64,000 nt of DNA, taken from Sporobolomyces roseus (Eukaryota > Basidiomycota > Microbotryomycetes > Sporidiobolales > Sporidiobolaceae). Every line of letters starts with the position of its first letter. Positions within the stretch are counted from its first letter, which is position 1. The DNA is taken from NCBI GenBank assembly GCA_016617785.1, contig JADILM010000001.1, forward strand, positions 4,588,001 through 4,652,000. Reading direction: 5' to 3'. The position numbers and the translations under genes are program-made. The notes beneath the pieces were generated by a model that did not search any database, was not told the origin of the DNA, and worked only from the letters and a program-made list of their open reading frames with translations. Shown in pieces: positions 24,307 through 36,677 of this stretch.

Positions 24307-26048
24307 ATGGCCTCTGTACAACAAGAGCTCACTGATCGCTTGGTCATAGCCGTCGATGAACAAGATGTGTTATTTGTGCTCTATTGGATAAACGAGCTGA
24401 AGAAACAGCAATGTCTGGCTCAAGGTATTCATGGGAAACGTGAGTCTCCCTCTACTCGTCTCTTTTTAGCAGACTACGCTGACATTGACGACGAAAAGAC
24501 TCTTGGAAACGTTATTGCGCCTTGACGTCTATCGCTCGAAATCCTCCCTCACCTTTTCGAAAACTCATTCTTCAGCTCCTACTGCTCAGTGGTCTCGAGG
24601 TCAAAACACTCGATATCATTCACCTCGAGCTCGTGAGGGAGTATAGTGACATGGTCAGTCAAGTAATGATCGACATGCTGAAGAAATGGGGGTGGGAAGA
24701 ACGAGAGAAAGGTATTTCTGCCTTTGATGATGTTCGAGCCCTGCGCCGAATACTAAAAATTCCTCTCCGAATAGCTGTATATGCTAGATTACTTCTCTCA
24801 ATCCCTTTGGAACAAGCAGCACACTGGATCGACGCAATTTTACCTCCTCATCCGGACCCCGCTACCTTGACTGGCTACTCTTCACTCCCGCCTCCTCCTC
24901 TCGAGCCTTACCTCCCCGCTACAATCCTTGACCACGGTCGGCTGAGCTACTACGTTCCCTTATCAGAAGCGCAACGTTTACTCCCTCTCACCTATCCCAT
25001 TCTTTCGAAAGTCTTAACCTACTCTCCTCCTCTCGCTACACCCGAGTCATTGTCTCGTCCTCAATCCTATCATGCTTCATCAAAGCGCTGGGCTCACGCC
25101 GCCGATTCTCACCCTCCTCACTACATCCCAACCCAGAGAAGCCCTCATACTTCTCGAGAATCCGCCAATCCTCACTTTCTCGAACCTCCCCCTACCGAAC
25201 CCGTCCCGGTACCTCAACTCACAAATCCCGTCAGTCTCGCTTTCGCCCGCTTCCCTCAAGGATTCACAGCACGAGATCTCATCGACCTCTTCCCGTCGTC
25301 GAACCGTCCATCACTTCGAGTGGCCCGCCTGGAATCGAAAACCAACGAGACGTGGGTGATAATACGAGTGGAGTACGAGGAGGCTGAGGGATGGATCAGG
25401 TGCTTGGACGGGATTGAGTTTGGAGGGAAAAGGAAAATGAGATGTTTCGTTACTGAGATGACGGGTGAAGAGATCATGGAGGATGAAACGAAGGCCGCCA
25501 CATCGTTACAGAAAGTAATAGATCATCACATTGCATCGGCCCCTCGCTCTACCTCGAGACCTTCAACTCTGAAATCGACTTCGACTCCAGTCAAGAAATC
25601 TCGTTCCTCCACTTCCATCGCCTTCCGCCCAAAATCTCTTCATCGACCACCTCCTGTCCCTACAACTGTCCTCATCTTTAATCTACCCCTCACTGTCAAT
25701 GTCAAACATTTACAACGATTCGGAATCACGGATGAGAAATATCGATTCCAACGCTACTCGAACCGAAACACTGTCGTAGCCGTCGTCCATTTCGGATCGA
25801 AGAGGTCGGCTGGAATGTTTTGTCATCGCTACAGGGAGCGACAGGAGGAGAAGAAGGGGAGGATGGCAGTGATGGTTGGTTCGGATAAATCGGTGGAAGA
25901 GCATATTAGGGAGCACTTTGAGGCGATGGACTTGGAGAATTCGGCAGCGAAGCCGGGATCGGATGAACTGATTGGACTCATAACGGTTGCGACGAGGTCG
26001 GTAGGGTGTGTGTGTATTGACTTCAAGAGACGAAGGATTGGGGATTGA
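24307..26048 (+). CDS. Family A paralogue A3 (two RRM-like domains)
   Basis: Exons 24307-24439, 24499-24711, 24775-26048; 539 aa, stop TGA. The second intron is 63 bp and leaves the frame open if retained, so an isoform with 21 more residues is possible. N-terminal block residues 1-115 (LTDRLVIAVDEQDVLFVLYW; FRKLILQLLLLSGLE). Signature QAAHWIDAILPPHPDP. The first RRM-like domain starts near 265 (VSLAFARFPQGFTARDL), the second near 411 (TTVLIFNLPLTVNVKHL). The first intron ends in AAG rather than CAG or TAG. No RS tail: the C-terminus is short and basic. Function unknown. Confidence 0.8.
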
Positions 26049-26384
26049 TGAAGTCTGCGTTCTCACTTGAGTGCTGATGCTCTTTTCGACTCGTCGAATC
26101 AGTATGTATACTCAATTGACTGCAACTCGATCAGGATAGAGCCTCCTGCTCGTCAAATGAGATTCATGGCAGAATTGTGCGAAGCGAGGAGTCTGCGAAA
26201 TTGTTCTCTTTTTTTTTTTGCGTATTTTCCCTTTTGCCTCCGCTGCTCAAATTTGAGCGAAAGTCGTAAGCTCTACAGCACTCGCGAAGACGTAGAGAAA
26301 ACTCCGAGTCGACATCTCTCGATCGCAAATTTTGCCTCACTGTCCTTCAACTTTTTCACCTCTCAGCAATCCATCGACCTCAGC

Positions 26385-28319
26385 ATGAGTGTACAGGAGC
26401 AAGAAGAGCTCGTACAAGCTTTGGCTGATCGCTTGATCACGGCTGTGGACGAGCAAGACGTGCTCTTTACCCTTTTCTGGCTCAATGAATCGAGGGAGCG
26501 GAACTTGATCAAGCAAGTGGTACAGGCGAAACGTACGTGAAGAAGCTCTTTCAATCTATTCTTCTGCTTTGCTAAGCTTTTCTGCACTCCTAGACTCGTC
26601 CACAAGGTGTTCTGCTCTCGAGTCTATCACTGGATCTCCCTTCTCACAACTCCGCAAAGTCATCCTCCAGATACTCTTACTACAAGGTGCAGATGGTCAA
26701 GATAGAGGGATCAAACAGCTGGCAATGGAAAAGAAGAATTTGGAAGTGTTGGAAATTTTGGTCGCTTGGAATACGGTCGATCGCGAACAAGGTGCGCTGC
26801 TCCTCACACTTATCCTTTCTTGCCAGATCTGATCAGATGTAGAGAGCGATACACAGTCAAAACGGCGGAATACCTCCTTTCCCTCCCCCTCCCAGAAGCA
26901 GGAGACTGGATTGATTCTAATTTACCAGAACCTCCAAATCCTGCTTCTCTTACGGGCTTCAATCCTCTTCCAACTCTCGCACCGAAACCAGCAGTCGAAG
27001 AAAACATGCCGGTACCATCTCCAGCGCCGGTGCAGCGCGAACCAACTCCCTTAGCTCCAACTCCTCCTCGTGACCCTTCGCCAATGCCTCCTGCGACAGA
27101 ACGCACTCCCCCTCCTCCTTCTATCCCTTCGCCCTCAGAATCATCAGTCAAGCCGACACGATCTCGTGCAACATCAGTAGACGGTACAGAGACCGTGCTG
27201 ACCTCAGTGGAGTCGACCTCTCCACCTCTCAAACGGCCACCACTCCCTGAGCAACCGGAAAGAAACGGACGACCGCACCACGCTCCGAGATCTCCTCGAT
27301 CACGACCACGAACTATGCCAGACGCAGAGCATCGTGCTCGAGTGCAAGTTTCAAGATTTCCCGTTGGTTTCAACGGATACGATCTCGAAGCGGTGTTCAG
27401 CGATGTTGGAGTGATCTGCGAAGTCATTCTGTGTCACTCTCGGTATCAACCGACATACGCATTCGTCGACGTCGACCAGGAGGACCTCAATCGTTGCCTC
27501 GATCTCCTCAATTTTCGGGTCATCTACGAGCACGAAATCCGATGTGATCCTGCAAAGCGAAGGCCTCAATTCTCTCCTGGCAACTCGAACCGACCTGCAG
27601 TACCTCGACGACCCGCTTCACCTCCTCCCTCTCGACCTCGAGATTTCCCTCCTCGACTTCCTCCTTCGTCCTCACTCCCATCTCCCGCTCGAATGTCCAA
27701 TTCCACCTCGTTCGATTCCGAACTCGCAAAGAACCTCATGATCCTCAACCTCCCTTACCTCGAAACCGACGAGGCTCGTATAGTGCTCAACAAGTTTCGT
27801 AGCTTCGAACTCGTCCGACTTTCCGATCGAGATCAAGCCGTCGCGTGGTTCCCTCAAACTTCACGAGGAGATCACTTGTTCAAGCTGTGGGATGATTTCG
27901 CGGTAGATGGAAGGAGGTTAAAGGTAGTGACAGCGAAGGATGGATTATCGAAAGAGGAAGCGATTGAAGATTACTTCAAGAATTCGAGAAGGGAGAGGGA
28001 AAGATCTAGGTCGAGAAGTGTCAGGAGTCGTTCAAAGAGATCGGTGAGTCCAGTGAGGGAAGAGAGGGAGAGGAGCAGCAAGTATTCGAGTAGTAGGAGT
28101 AGTAAGAGGAGACATCGATCCCCGTCGGTCGAGTCGAACGACTCGTATGGACCTTCACCACCACCTCCGACTACGACAGATCGTGAGGAGCGACCGAGGC
28201 ATACTCCTTCATCGTCGAGTCGATCAAAATCGGGTTCTTCGAGTAGATTGAGGTCACCCTCGTCGTCGAGGAGCAAGAGGCACCATTCGAGTCATCACAG
28301 TAGCTCGAGAAGGAGATAA
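26385..28319 (+). CDS. Family A paralogue A4 (two RRM-like domains, RS tail)
   Basis: Exons 26385-26532, 26594-26791, 26857-28319; 602 aa, the longest copy. N-terminal block 1-115 shows the clearest ankyrin-like unit: ILQILLLQGADGQ followed by IKQLAMEKKNLEVLEILV. A proline-rich linker precedes RRM1 near 273-348 (VQVSRFPVGFNGYDL ... PTYAFVDVD) and RRM2 near 406-485 (KNLMILNLPYLETDE). Residues about 490-602 are a real RS domain with many RS/SR dipeptides, as in splicing regulators. The aromatic RNP1 positions are partly kept (YAFVDVD). A nuclear RNA-processing role is a reasonable inference; nothing here proves it. Confidence 0.8.
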
Positions 28320-28622
28320 GGGATGGGATCTGGGACGGGAGAGCATGGGGGAGGAGCTGAGAAGGGAAACGAAGCAGGTGGACGTCGGAAGGCAGGCGGA
28401 TTCGAGAGAGGAAGGAGATTGACGATTTATACCCTTTTCTCCATACCTTGTGTGTTTATTTCTATTCTATCCATTCTGCTCGCATTGCAAATTGTATTAT
28501 CCACTTCGCTTCGGTGCTGCGTCCGCGGACTTGCTCGGACATTTCCCTCTCTCTCTTTTTTTCTATTCCCATTCTCGCTCTTTCATCTCCTCGCTCTCTT
28601 CTCCTGTATAGTTACCTTCAAC

Positions 28623-29982
28623 ATGTCGACAGCTCAGGAGCTTACGGATCGTCTGATTGTCGCCGCGGAGGAGCAAGATGTCCTGTACGTTTTGCATTGG
28701 ATCGACGAGATGAAGCGGCAAAAGTGCTTGGACGAAGCGATCAACGGAAAGCGTGAGTTCCTTTTCTCTTCTATGCGTGAGCTATATCTGATCACTTCTC
28801 ATCGACAGATTCGTGGAAAGGCTACTCAGCAGTCGGAGCAATCATTCCTTCTCCCTTCACTCGACTTCGCAAGCTCATCCTCGAGGTTCTACTCTTGGAA
28901 GGTGCAGCTGCGGACGCAGGGCTAGAGCTGTGTATGGAACACGGGAACAGCGAAGTTATGGAGTTTCTGCTGAACTGGGAAACAGGAGGTCGCGAAAAAG
29001 GTTCGTCGAGCTTTGCCTCTATTCTGATGCGGTTCGTAGCTTACCAGTGCGGGAAACAGCTAGCGATGCTGTCCATCTCTTGGTACTTCCGTCGGAGAAA
29101 GCGGCAGACTGGATCAAATCGAATCTTCCTTCGCCTCCGAACTCCGAATCTCTCACGAAAGACAGACCTCTCCCTGCTCCCCCTTCTCCTCCTCCCACGC
29201 CAACGCTCGAGCCGATACTTGCGATCTTACAGCCATCGACAGTCGTTCCTCAACTACAGCAAGAAGACACAGTTGCTAGTCTCGGAGTCATCGACCTAGA
29301 AGATTACCGCCCGATTGAACCTGAGGATGGAGAAATTGTGACAACCTCGAAACAACTCGCAGCTATAGGGGATTCGGTCCCGCAACAATATCATCTACCT
29401 CGTCCGCCCATCTCGTTCCATTCAGCAGATCCGATTCTCGAGGAGAACTTTGCTGATTCGACATTCTCCGCAACTTCACGCTGTCCAGTCGCAAGCGCAT
29501 CAATCGATTACAGGTTTCCTCTCGTATCGACACCGATCCCTCTCCCTTACGAGGCAGTCACTCCGTCTCAACTCTCAGATCGTACAAATCTCCCTCGTCC
29601 TCTCCCGGTTCCTCCTCTACTGCCTCATCCTCCTTGCATCCCTCCAGCCAACCCCTCACATACTCTTCTCATCGTCAATCTTCCACTCTACGGCACATCC
29701 GAATCCCTCGCATTCCTCATCAACTTTGCCTACTTTGTCGAAACTTTCACCATTCCTGATCGCAACCAAACTGTTGGATTCGTTCAAGTCGACTCGGCCG
29801 AGGAGGCGAGTACGTTGAAGAAACAGTGGAATGGCTATGCGGTGAATGGAGCAAAGGTGAAAGTCGTTCATGGTGAAAAGGGTTTGAAGGGAAAAGAAGC
29901 GGTGGATTATTATTTCAAAAATGAGGATGAGATCGCACGAGCATTCACAAGGGATACAGGCAAGAGGAGGAGGTATGGATAG
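28623..29982 (+). CDS. Family A paralogue A5 (shortened, one RRM-like domain)
   Basis: Exons 28623-28752, 28809-29000, 29060-29982; 414 aa. The N-terminal block (LTDRLIVAAEEQDVLYVLHW) and signature AADWIKSNLPSPPN are kept. The region that holds RRM1 in A3, A4, A6 and A7 is replaced by a proline-rich linker, so only the distal RRM-like domain remains (about 307-385, TLLIVNLPLYGTSESL ... NQTVGFVQVDS) with its helical end KEAVDYYFKNEDE. The donor of intron 2 is GTTCGT. The tail is very short and basic (GKRRRYG). Confidence 0.78.
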
Positions 29983-30409
29983 GGCTACTTGAAGAGTGTT
30001 CGGATCGATAGAAGAGGGGTTGAGGCGAGAGAAAGTGTGGCATTATTTTGCGAAGAGGTAGAGGAAATGGTCAAAAGACAGGCTTCGCAGTCAGCCGCTC
30101 TACGCTCATCGACGCTCAGGACAGATTACTATATCAGAGCCGTCAAGGTCTAGCGAGATAACTTCAGAAGTGTCCGATTTCGCTGCCCAGAGCTGAGATG
30201 TGAGACGAGGAAAAGCCTCAAAGATACCTGCTTCTTTGTTGTTTCGCGGTCGCCTGATCCTATCGTCACAAAATACCGTCTCGTAGCTTCCGCATAGACA
30301 GAAATCGGGAAGAAGTCAGGTTGCGAACGCTAGCGCTTGAACTCGCTCTCTCCTATTGACTTTTCACCTTTCACGCCCACAGTCTGTAACGACCAGCATT
30401 ACCGCTTGA

Positions 30410-32046
30410 ATGAACCATCAAGATCTCACAGATCGCCTGGTAGTAGCCACCGAGGAGCAAGATGTCCTCTACACTTTGTATTGGATCAACGAGATGAAGG
30501 AAGAAGGCTGTTTGGAGCGAGCTATCGACAGCAAGCGTGAGTGCATTGTTGATAGCAGCAGGCTCAAATGGATCTAGCTGACTCTCGCAAAGATCTCGCA
30601 GACTCGTGGAAGGGTTACTCGGCTCTCGCTCTTATTGCTAAATCCTCCGTCTCTCAACTTTGGAGAATCATCCTCGAGATACTCCTACTAGCGGGAGCAG
30701 ATCCACATTCATCAGACATTGCAATGGGGGATGTGAATACGGAAGTTTTACTAATCTTGATGAATTGGGAGTGTCGGGGGAGAGAAGCGGGTGAGTCCCT
30801 CTTTTAGTCCTTGTACAAGAGTAAGGTCGACTGAAACGCGTTGAGAACAGCTGTGGATGCTCGACACCTTCTTGCGCTTTCACTCGAGACGGCAGCGGGC
30901 TGGATTGATCAACATTTGCCTCCTCCACCAAATCCTGAACTGCTTACAGGCTTTCAAGATCCTCCCGCTCCTCCTGACGTTTCATCGAGAACAATCACTT
31001 CCACGCCATCAACCTCTCTCTACAGTGCCCCTTTACGAAACAGCTCGACCTCGCTTTCTAGTTTTTCGCTCGAACGGCCGGTCTCTCGCGACGATCCCCC
31101 ATCTTCCTGCATCGCTGCGCTCGATCCTGCACACCATTCACCATCAGAATCGATCATTTCTCCAGTCCCTCTTCCCCTCGCTTCTCACTCTGCAGCTTCT
31201 TCCCCTTCAAACGCATCTTCTTTGGATCGACCTCTCCCTCCTTTCTATTCGATTCCTTCGAATATCTCCATTTCAGCTCGATGCCCTTCCTTCGATATCT
31301 TTCGAACGCTCTCGTCACAGAACTTTGATCCTCTGGTATCTCCTCCTCTGCCACCTCGCCCTTCAGAAGTCCGGCTCGAATCACCTGTCACCGATACAGA
31401 ATCTATGTCGCTCGTCCAACTCTACATCGGAGGTCTGCCACGAGATTATCCTACGCACCAAGTCCCTGCACTCTTTGACGAAATTGGTGTCCGCTGTCTA
31501 GTCAAATTCTGTCGGAACGGCTCGAACAGACGAGGTTACGCTCTCGTACTGGTTCGAGCAGACGAGGCAGCTCACTGCATCACCCATATTGATCACTCTC
31601 AAATTGATGGGTTGCAGACAGAATGCCACATTCTACCGGAAAGGAAGAATCACGAAGCTAACGAGAACTTTGTCGTCTTCGATCGGATCTCCTCCTCGCT
31701 ACCAAGCCGTCCCGCTACCCCTATCTCAACCTTTTCGCTCAATTTATTGATCTTCAAACTCCCTCTGAACGAAACCCTCACCGCTCTCTCGATTCTCTCG
31801 AGCGTTCCCCGATTTCAGATTTATCGACTCTTTCAGGAAAATCAGTCTGTCGCTTTCATTTCAAACACTTCAGTTCGGGTTGTAGACGATCTCTTCACAC
31901 GACTAAATGGATACGAGCTGGATGGTAGAAAGCTGGAGGTCGTTCAAGTCGGAAGGGGGATGGGAGCTGGAGAAGCCATCAAGTTTCACCTCGGAAATCC
32001 TCTCATTGGACGGAGATCTACGTCTTTTCCTCGCTCTAGCTCTTGA
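30410..32046 (+). CDS. Family A paralogue A6 (two RRM-like domains)
   Basis: Exons 30410-30536, 30602-30790, 30851-32046; 503 aa, stop TGA. N-terminal block LTDRLVVATEEQDVLYTLYW, middle block IILEILLLAGADPHSSDIA, signature AAGWIDQHLPPPPNPELL. A long serine/proline linker leads to RRM1 near 291 (LVQLYIGGLPRDYPTHQ ... RRGYALVLVRADE), the most canonical RNP1 of the family, and RRM2 near 401 (LNLLIFKLPLNETL). The tail is short with no RS domain. Confidence 0.8.
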
Positions 32047-32476
32047 GATACCTCTCATACTCGTCAGTCACGCTTCTCCGATGGCAGGAAACGTAGCAGA
32101 AGTCCAGAAAGAATAGGGAGGAAAGGAAAGAAGAGAGTACACGGCAAGGGAAAGGATCGTAGCTGTCGAGGCTAGGGGAGTCAAGGATTGCTTTGCTCAG
32201 GGAGAAAGGCTAGACAAGGATATAGAGGACAATCTGTGACTTGTACAAATCGAACTCAACTCTTCTTTTTCTCCAAATTTATACTGTTCAATACTACTTC
32301 GTTTTGTCTGTTGCTCGTTTGATTTTGATTCGCTCGGTCTTGCGAGAAGGACTCGCAGAGATAGAGTGTGACAGCAATCTGATTGACATCTTGCGAAAAT
32401 GAGCGAAACTGCTCATTCTGCTCTCTCGCTTTCACTCTCCACCTTCACCACGCTTACGATTCGGAAAGACGCTTGA

Positions 32477-34182
32477 ATGATTCCGCAAGAACTTGCAGAT
32501 CGACTCCTGATAGCGGTTGAAGAGCAAGATGTCTTGTACGTTCTACATTGGCTATCCGAGATGAAGGAAGAAAAGTGCTTGAAATCAGCCATCAACAGCA
32601 AGCGTGAGTTCACTTATACTATAAAGGGACCCTTAGATGTGTGACTGATTGACCCAATTCATTTGTAGACTCTTGGAAGGGTTACTCTGCGCTCGAATCC
32701 CTCATTCAAACTCCCTTCTCCACAATTCGGAAGACTATCCTCGAGATACTGCTCTTACAAGGTGTAGATGGTCAATCGAAGGAGGTGCTGGACTTAGCGA
32801 TGGAAAAGCGGAATACAGATGTACTTGGGATTCTGCTGAATTGGGACAAAAGAGGACGGGATGAAGGTAAGTTCCGCTTGTTTCCTCGCTAGGAACATGA
32901 TTACGCAGAGCTGAGCGTGGTGTATACATGAACTGCAGCGGTCGATGCTCAACGCCTGATTGAGATGCCGCTCGAAGAGGCTGCAAATTGGATTGATCTG
33001 CATCTGCCGCCTCCTCCCAACGCAGAACATCTCACAGGTTGCGGCGATCCTCCTGCTCCACCCTCTCATCTACCTTCTCCGCCCATCGAGACCCGCCCAG
33101 CTTCACTTCCCGCCCCTCCGACCCCAGAGCTTCCCCTTCTTCCCTCGAAGCCCTTTCTTCCCGAATCTCCTGAGCAAATTCCTACCGCCCCTGCCAAGAT
33201 GAGATCTAGTCCGAGATGGAAGAATGCATCAAACAGCTCCCCTCCACCGGCTCGACCAACTTCTCCTCGAAAGCGATTCGTCGGAACGAGTTTGTCGAAT
33301 TGGACGAGTAGTCAGGCTCTTCAACACTCGCAGCCTCCTTCTCAGCTTCCACATGCTGCCAACGCAAGGGCTCGACTCAACCTCTCGCACCTCCCAGTCG
33401 GATTCGATCAGCGCGAGTTTAAAGGGCTGTTTAGTAAGATCAACGTTCAACCTCAGGTCGTCCTGTACTGTGTCAATTACACTCCGACGTACGCCTTTGT
33501 CGATGTCGACAAAAAAGCAGCAACGCATACGATTCGTGAATTGAATGGCTTGCAGATCGGCGGTCACTTCCTTCGAGCCATTTTCGCAACTTCACAATCT
33601 CGCCGTACTGCAGCTTCTCAAGATTCCTCAACTTCCTTCCGTCCCCCCAGAATTTCTCCTCCTTTGATTCAACCTCCTACCGCACCTCGAGCCCACTCCG
33701 ATCCTTCACATCCAGTTTCTCTCGATCAAAAACACCTCTCTCGCTCTCATCCTTACCGTCGATCCTCTACTTTTCGAGATAGCATCGAATCAGACTCCAC
33801 TTCCACGCCCTATACCAACACACGACTCCTCTTCAACCTGCCCCTCACCGACTTCAGCCGTCTCTCGCGTGTCGCTCATCTTCTCAAAGGAAATCAGATT
33901 ATCAAGTACCCAGAATTCGATCAATCCGTCATGATTGCGCCGACTGTCTCTCGAGCAGCTGCAGATCGATTCGATAACCTGTGGGATGATTACCTGTTGG
34001 ACGGAAAGCGATTAAAGGTGGTCAGAGTGAAGGTGGGAGTCGAACCGAGGGATGTGATTGAGGGATACTTTCGACACGCAAGCTCAGGATCCTCACACAC
34101 TGCCCCGAACTCGCAACGTTCATCCACAGCCTCTCAACGCTCTCGCTCTCGTTCAGTTTCACCTCAAAGACGGCGAATGTAG
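32477..34182 (+). CDS. Family A paralogue A7 (two RRM-like domains, short RS end)
   Basis: Exons 32477-32603, 32669-32866, 32939-34182; 522 aa. N-terminal block LADRLLIAVEEQDVLYVLHW, then ILEILLLQGVDGQS and KRNTDVLGILLNW. Signature AANWIDLHLPPPPNAEHL. RRM1 near 252 (ARLNLSHLPVGFDQREF ... PTYAFVDVDKK) and RRM2 near 404 (TRLLFNLPLTDFSRL). It closes with a short Ser/Arg segment (SQRSRSRSVSPQRRRM). Shared VGF and PTYAFVDVD segments make A7 the closest relative of A4. Confidence 0.8.
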
Positions 34183-34524
34183 ACATCGAAATCCTAGGTT
34201 CAGGAGTTGCTTTGTCGGCGATTTCATATTATGATCTCGAGGGTAGCGGTTCGTCGAGGGAATCGGTCTCGTAGTCTGTTCGAGTCGTTGATCAGCTTTA
34301 AGATGTGTCTTGTCGTAGCTTATAACGTCGTTTTCGATTTGTTTTGCGAATCCGAATCTCTTTTGACTCTCGTTTCTCGTCAGTATCCCGCTCGTCCGAG
34401 TCTTGATCAGAATCAGCACGAGTCTGACAGAATCGTGAGAGCAAGAAAGGGAAACGAAACGCGGCCATATCTTCACTTTCCTACTCTTCACTGCTTCTAC
34501 TATTCCCGCTCAAACCGACTCGAA

Positions 34525-36677
34525 ATGGCTCCAATCGAGCTTCTACGACCTTATATGTGAGTTATGCATTGTCTCTCACCTCTACAAGCTAGAGCTGACA
34601 TCTTCTCATCATCCAGTTTGACCACGTAGCAAGTTTCTTACCATACGAAGAAGACGACTCTTTCGCTACTCGAGGTACTATCAGGAAGAGCGATCTAGAT
34701 GGTGGAGTCCCACGCGACATCGTCAGTCTCAGTTCATGCAGTACTCGCCTTCGAAGATCTTTGTTTTCGACTGTATTCAAAACCGTCGAACTAGGTGAAG
34801 TTGAGAGGTCTATGGAGTACAAGAATAGCTTGAGTTGGACTCTACAACATGGAAGAAACGTTTTGAAAGCTGCTTGGTAAGCGAGTCTTCCTCCTTTTCG
34901 CCTCTTTCCCAAACTGATTCTCAACGATTCACAGTCATGTCGTTTTGCATTACTTCTATCCCGACGCCTTCGCGCTGGCTGCGGAGTGTCTCTCGGTTCG
35001 TCAAATGACGGCTCGCTACTCGCGCTGGATCTACTCATGACCCCCAGATTATTTAGCAAATGTCGAATCTTCGCAAGTTCTCTCACAGTTCGACTTTAAC
35101 GATTCCTCGTCTCTTCCTCCCAATTCTCAAGATGCTTCCGCAGCTCGCGTTGTTCAACCTACGAGATTCGGGGGTCGAGAACCTGCCTCTTCTCGATGGA
35201 TTATCAGCCAAAATCAGGTCGCTCGAATTCAGGATCGTCGGGCACGCAATTCTTCATCCGGACTGTCTCCCATACTGTCCGAGAATCATCTTAAAAGTCA
35301 TGAAAGGATCGAGTGATACAGCTTACGCCCCAGGGCCCGACGAGACAGCTTTTCAGGTCGCACTCATCCAAAACTTCGGACGCTTCCTCCATCGCTCTCA
35401 ACAAACCATCGAGACTCTATGTCTGGACATCGCCAGCTTTCAGTGGAATCAATTCCTTCCGGGTTGGTTCACGCTCGTCTTGAGGGAAGCAAACAAGCTA
35501 TCTCCCACGCCAATTTCGTTTCCTAACCTCAAACGAGTCCTTATCGAGAATTCATGGATCGAAGGGAAGCTCCTCAAACATCTTCTCGCAACTTCGCCGT
35601 TCATCACACACCTTTCGATATTCGGCATGGGCAAGGCCGAGTTCGACGTTATCGTCAGGAAACAACCGCTGTTGAAATGATTGTGAGCTTTTCCCCTTAT
35701 CTTTCGCATTCTGTCTCACTCATTGAAGCATTCGAGCTGCAGGAATCTCTTGTTCGTTCAGGTTCCAAAGACACTGCCGAAGTTCCTCTCTTCGATCATT
35801 GATGGTGCTGAGATCGAACAGCAAGTCCTTTTCCGCTTGTTCCCGCCCTCGGATCTCATCGCTGACCTTTGATCGTGACCCATAGTCTCTACCTCAACAA
35901 CGTTGCTCCTCTCGACCTTCGAGATCTTCTTGCCGAGTCTACCTTCTCTGCAGCACAGAGTCTGCGAACTCTCAAGATTATCTTTGGAGATCCGTTCCCC
36001 TTGCGTCCTTACCACTTCGACAAGCTTACCAAGCTCTGCCTCAACCTCGAGGAGCTCATCTTCGATGGGAAGTACGAAGGTGAACCTGTAAGCATTCAAC
36101 TCTGTACTGAAATGGGCCCCGAGCACTGATCCGAATGGTTCGCAACAGATCGAGTTCTTCCGCATTCTCGCCCAGCTCCCGAGACTGGCTCATCTTGACC
36201 TCTCCCATCCTTGGGATACTCGTATTGAGCATTACTCTCCTTTGTTCGTTCATGACGGTCGATTCATTCGAACCGAAGAAGTCGGAAACTTCAGGATCAT
36301 CAGCTGCATCGGGACTTCATGGAATCAAGAAGTTCGTAATCGCATTCGTGAGCTCTACTTCTTCGTTGCCTCGTCTTCCTACGTTTCAGCAAAGTTTCGG
36401 AAGTCAAAAGCTGAGCGTTGATTTGTCTGTTTCTGACGGAACAGGCAGCGATGTCGATGGTTGTCGCCCTCTTTACGTTAAGCGATTCTCATCAATCGCT
36501 CTTGCTCAGCCCTCTCTTTGCAAACTCGGCTGGAAACCGACTCTGGAACTCGAATGGATTTGGAAGTTTGATCGCAAGGCAGATTCAGGCGAGTTGATCA
36601 TTACAGACGAACCTATCATTACCTACGACAAAGGATCAGATACTATCGGAGCTGCTGGAGTGATGGCTGCAGATTGA
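34525..36677 (+). pseudogene. F-box/LRR-like gene, probably damaged
   Basis: The start MAPIELLRPY reads like an F-box beginning, and exon 2 from 34617 continues FDHVASFLPYEED, but joining them at the visible GT..AG sites is one base out of frame. Exon 2 runs on with SLSSCSTRLRRSLFSTVF to about 34876, then an exon near 34936, and an LRR-like exon from about 35059 (MSNLRKFSH, HLSIFGMGKAEFDVIV). An in-frame TGA at 35678-35680 lies two bases before the next donor; later exons (from 35743, about 35880, 36150) stay open with LRR-like text such as LYLNNVAPLDLRDLL and RLAHLDLSHPW. Several junctions are uncertain. A weak alternative donor would avoid the TGA. F-box proteins pick ubiquitylation targets; this copy may be dead. 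Confidence 0.5.

Larger units (their letters stand above)
24307..34182 (+). repeat. Tandem array of five family A paralogues (A3-A7)
   Basis: Five genes in the same orientation, each with three exons, spaced 303-430 bp apart. All share a phase-1 intron after an N-terminal LxxQDVLxxLxWxxE block, a phase-1 intron after an LLLxG...LLxW block, the signature AAxWIDxxLPxPPNP, then RRM-like domains. The paralogues are diverged at the DNA level, so the array is not a recent perfect duplication. Confidence 0.85.

Noticed and set aside
24712..24774. Intron 2 of A3 as coding sequence
   Set aside because: It is 63 bp and open, but it has GT..AG ends, a TACTAAA branch-like site, and sits exactly where all paralogues have an intron.
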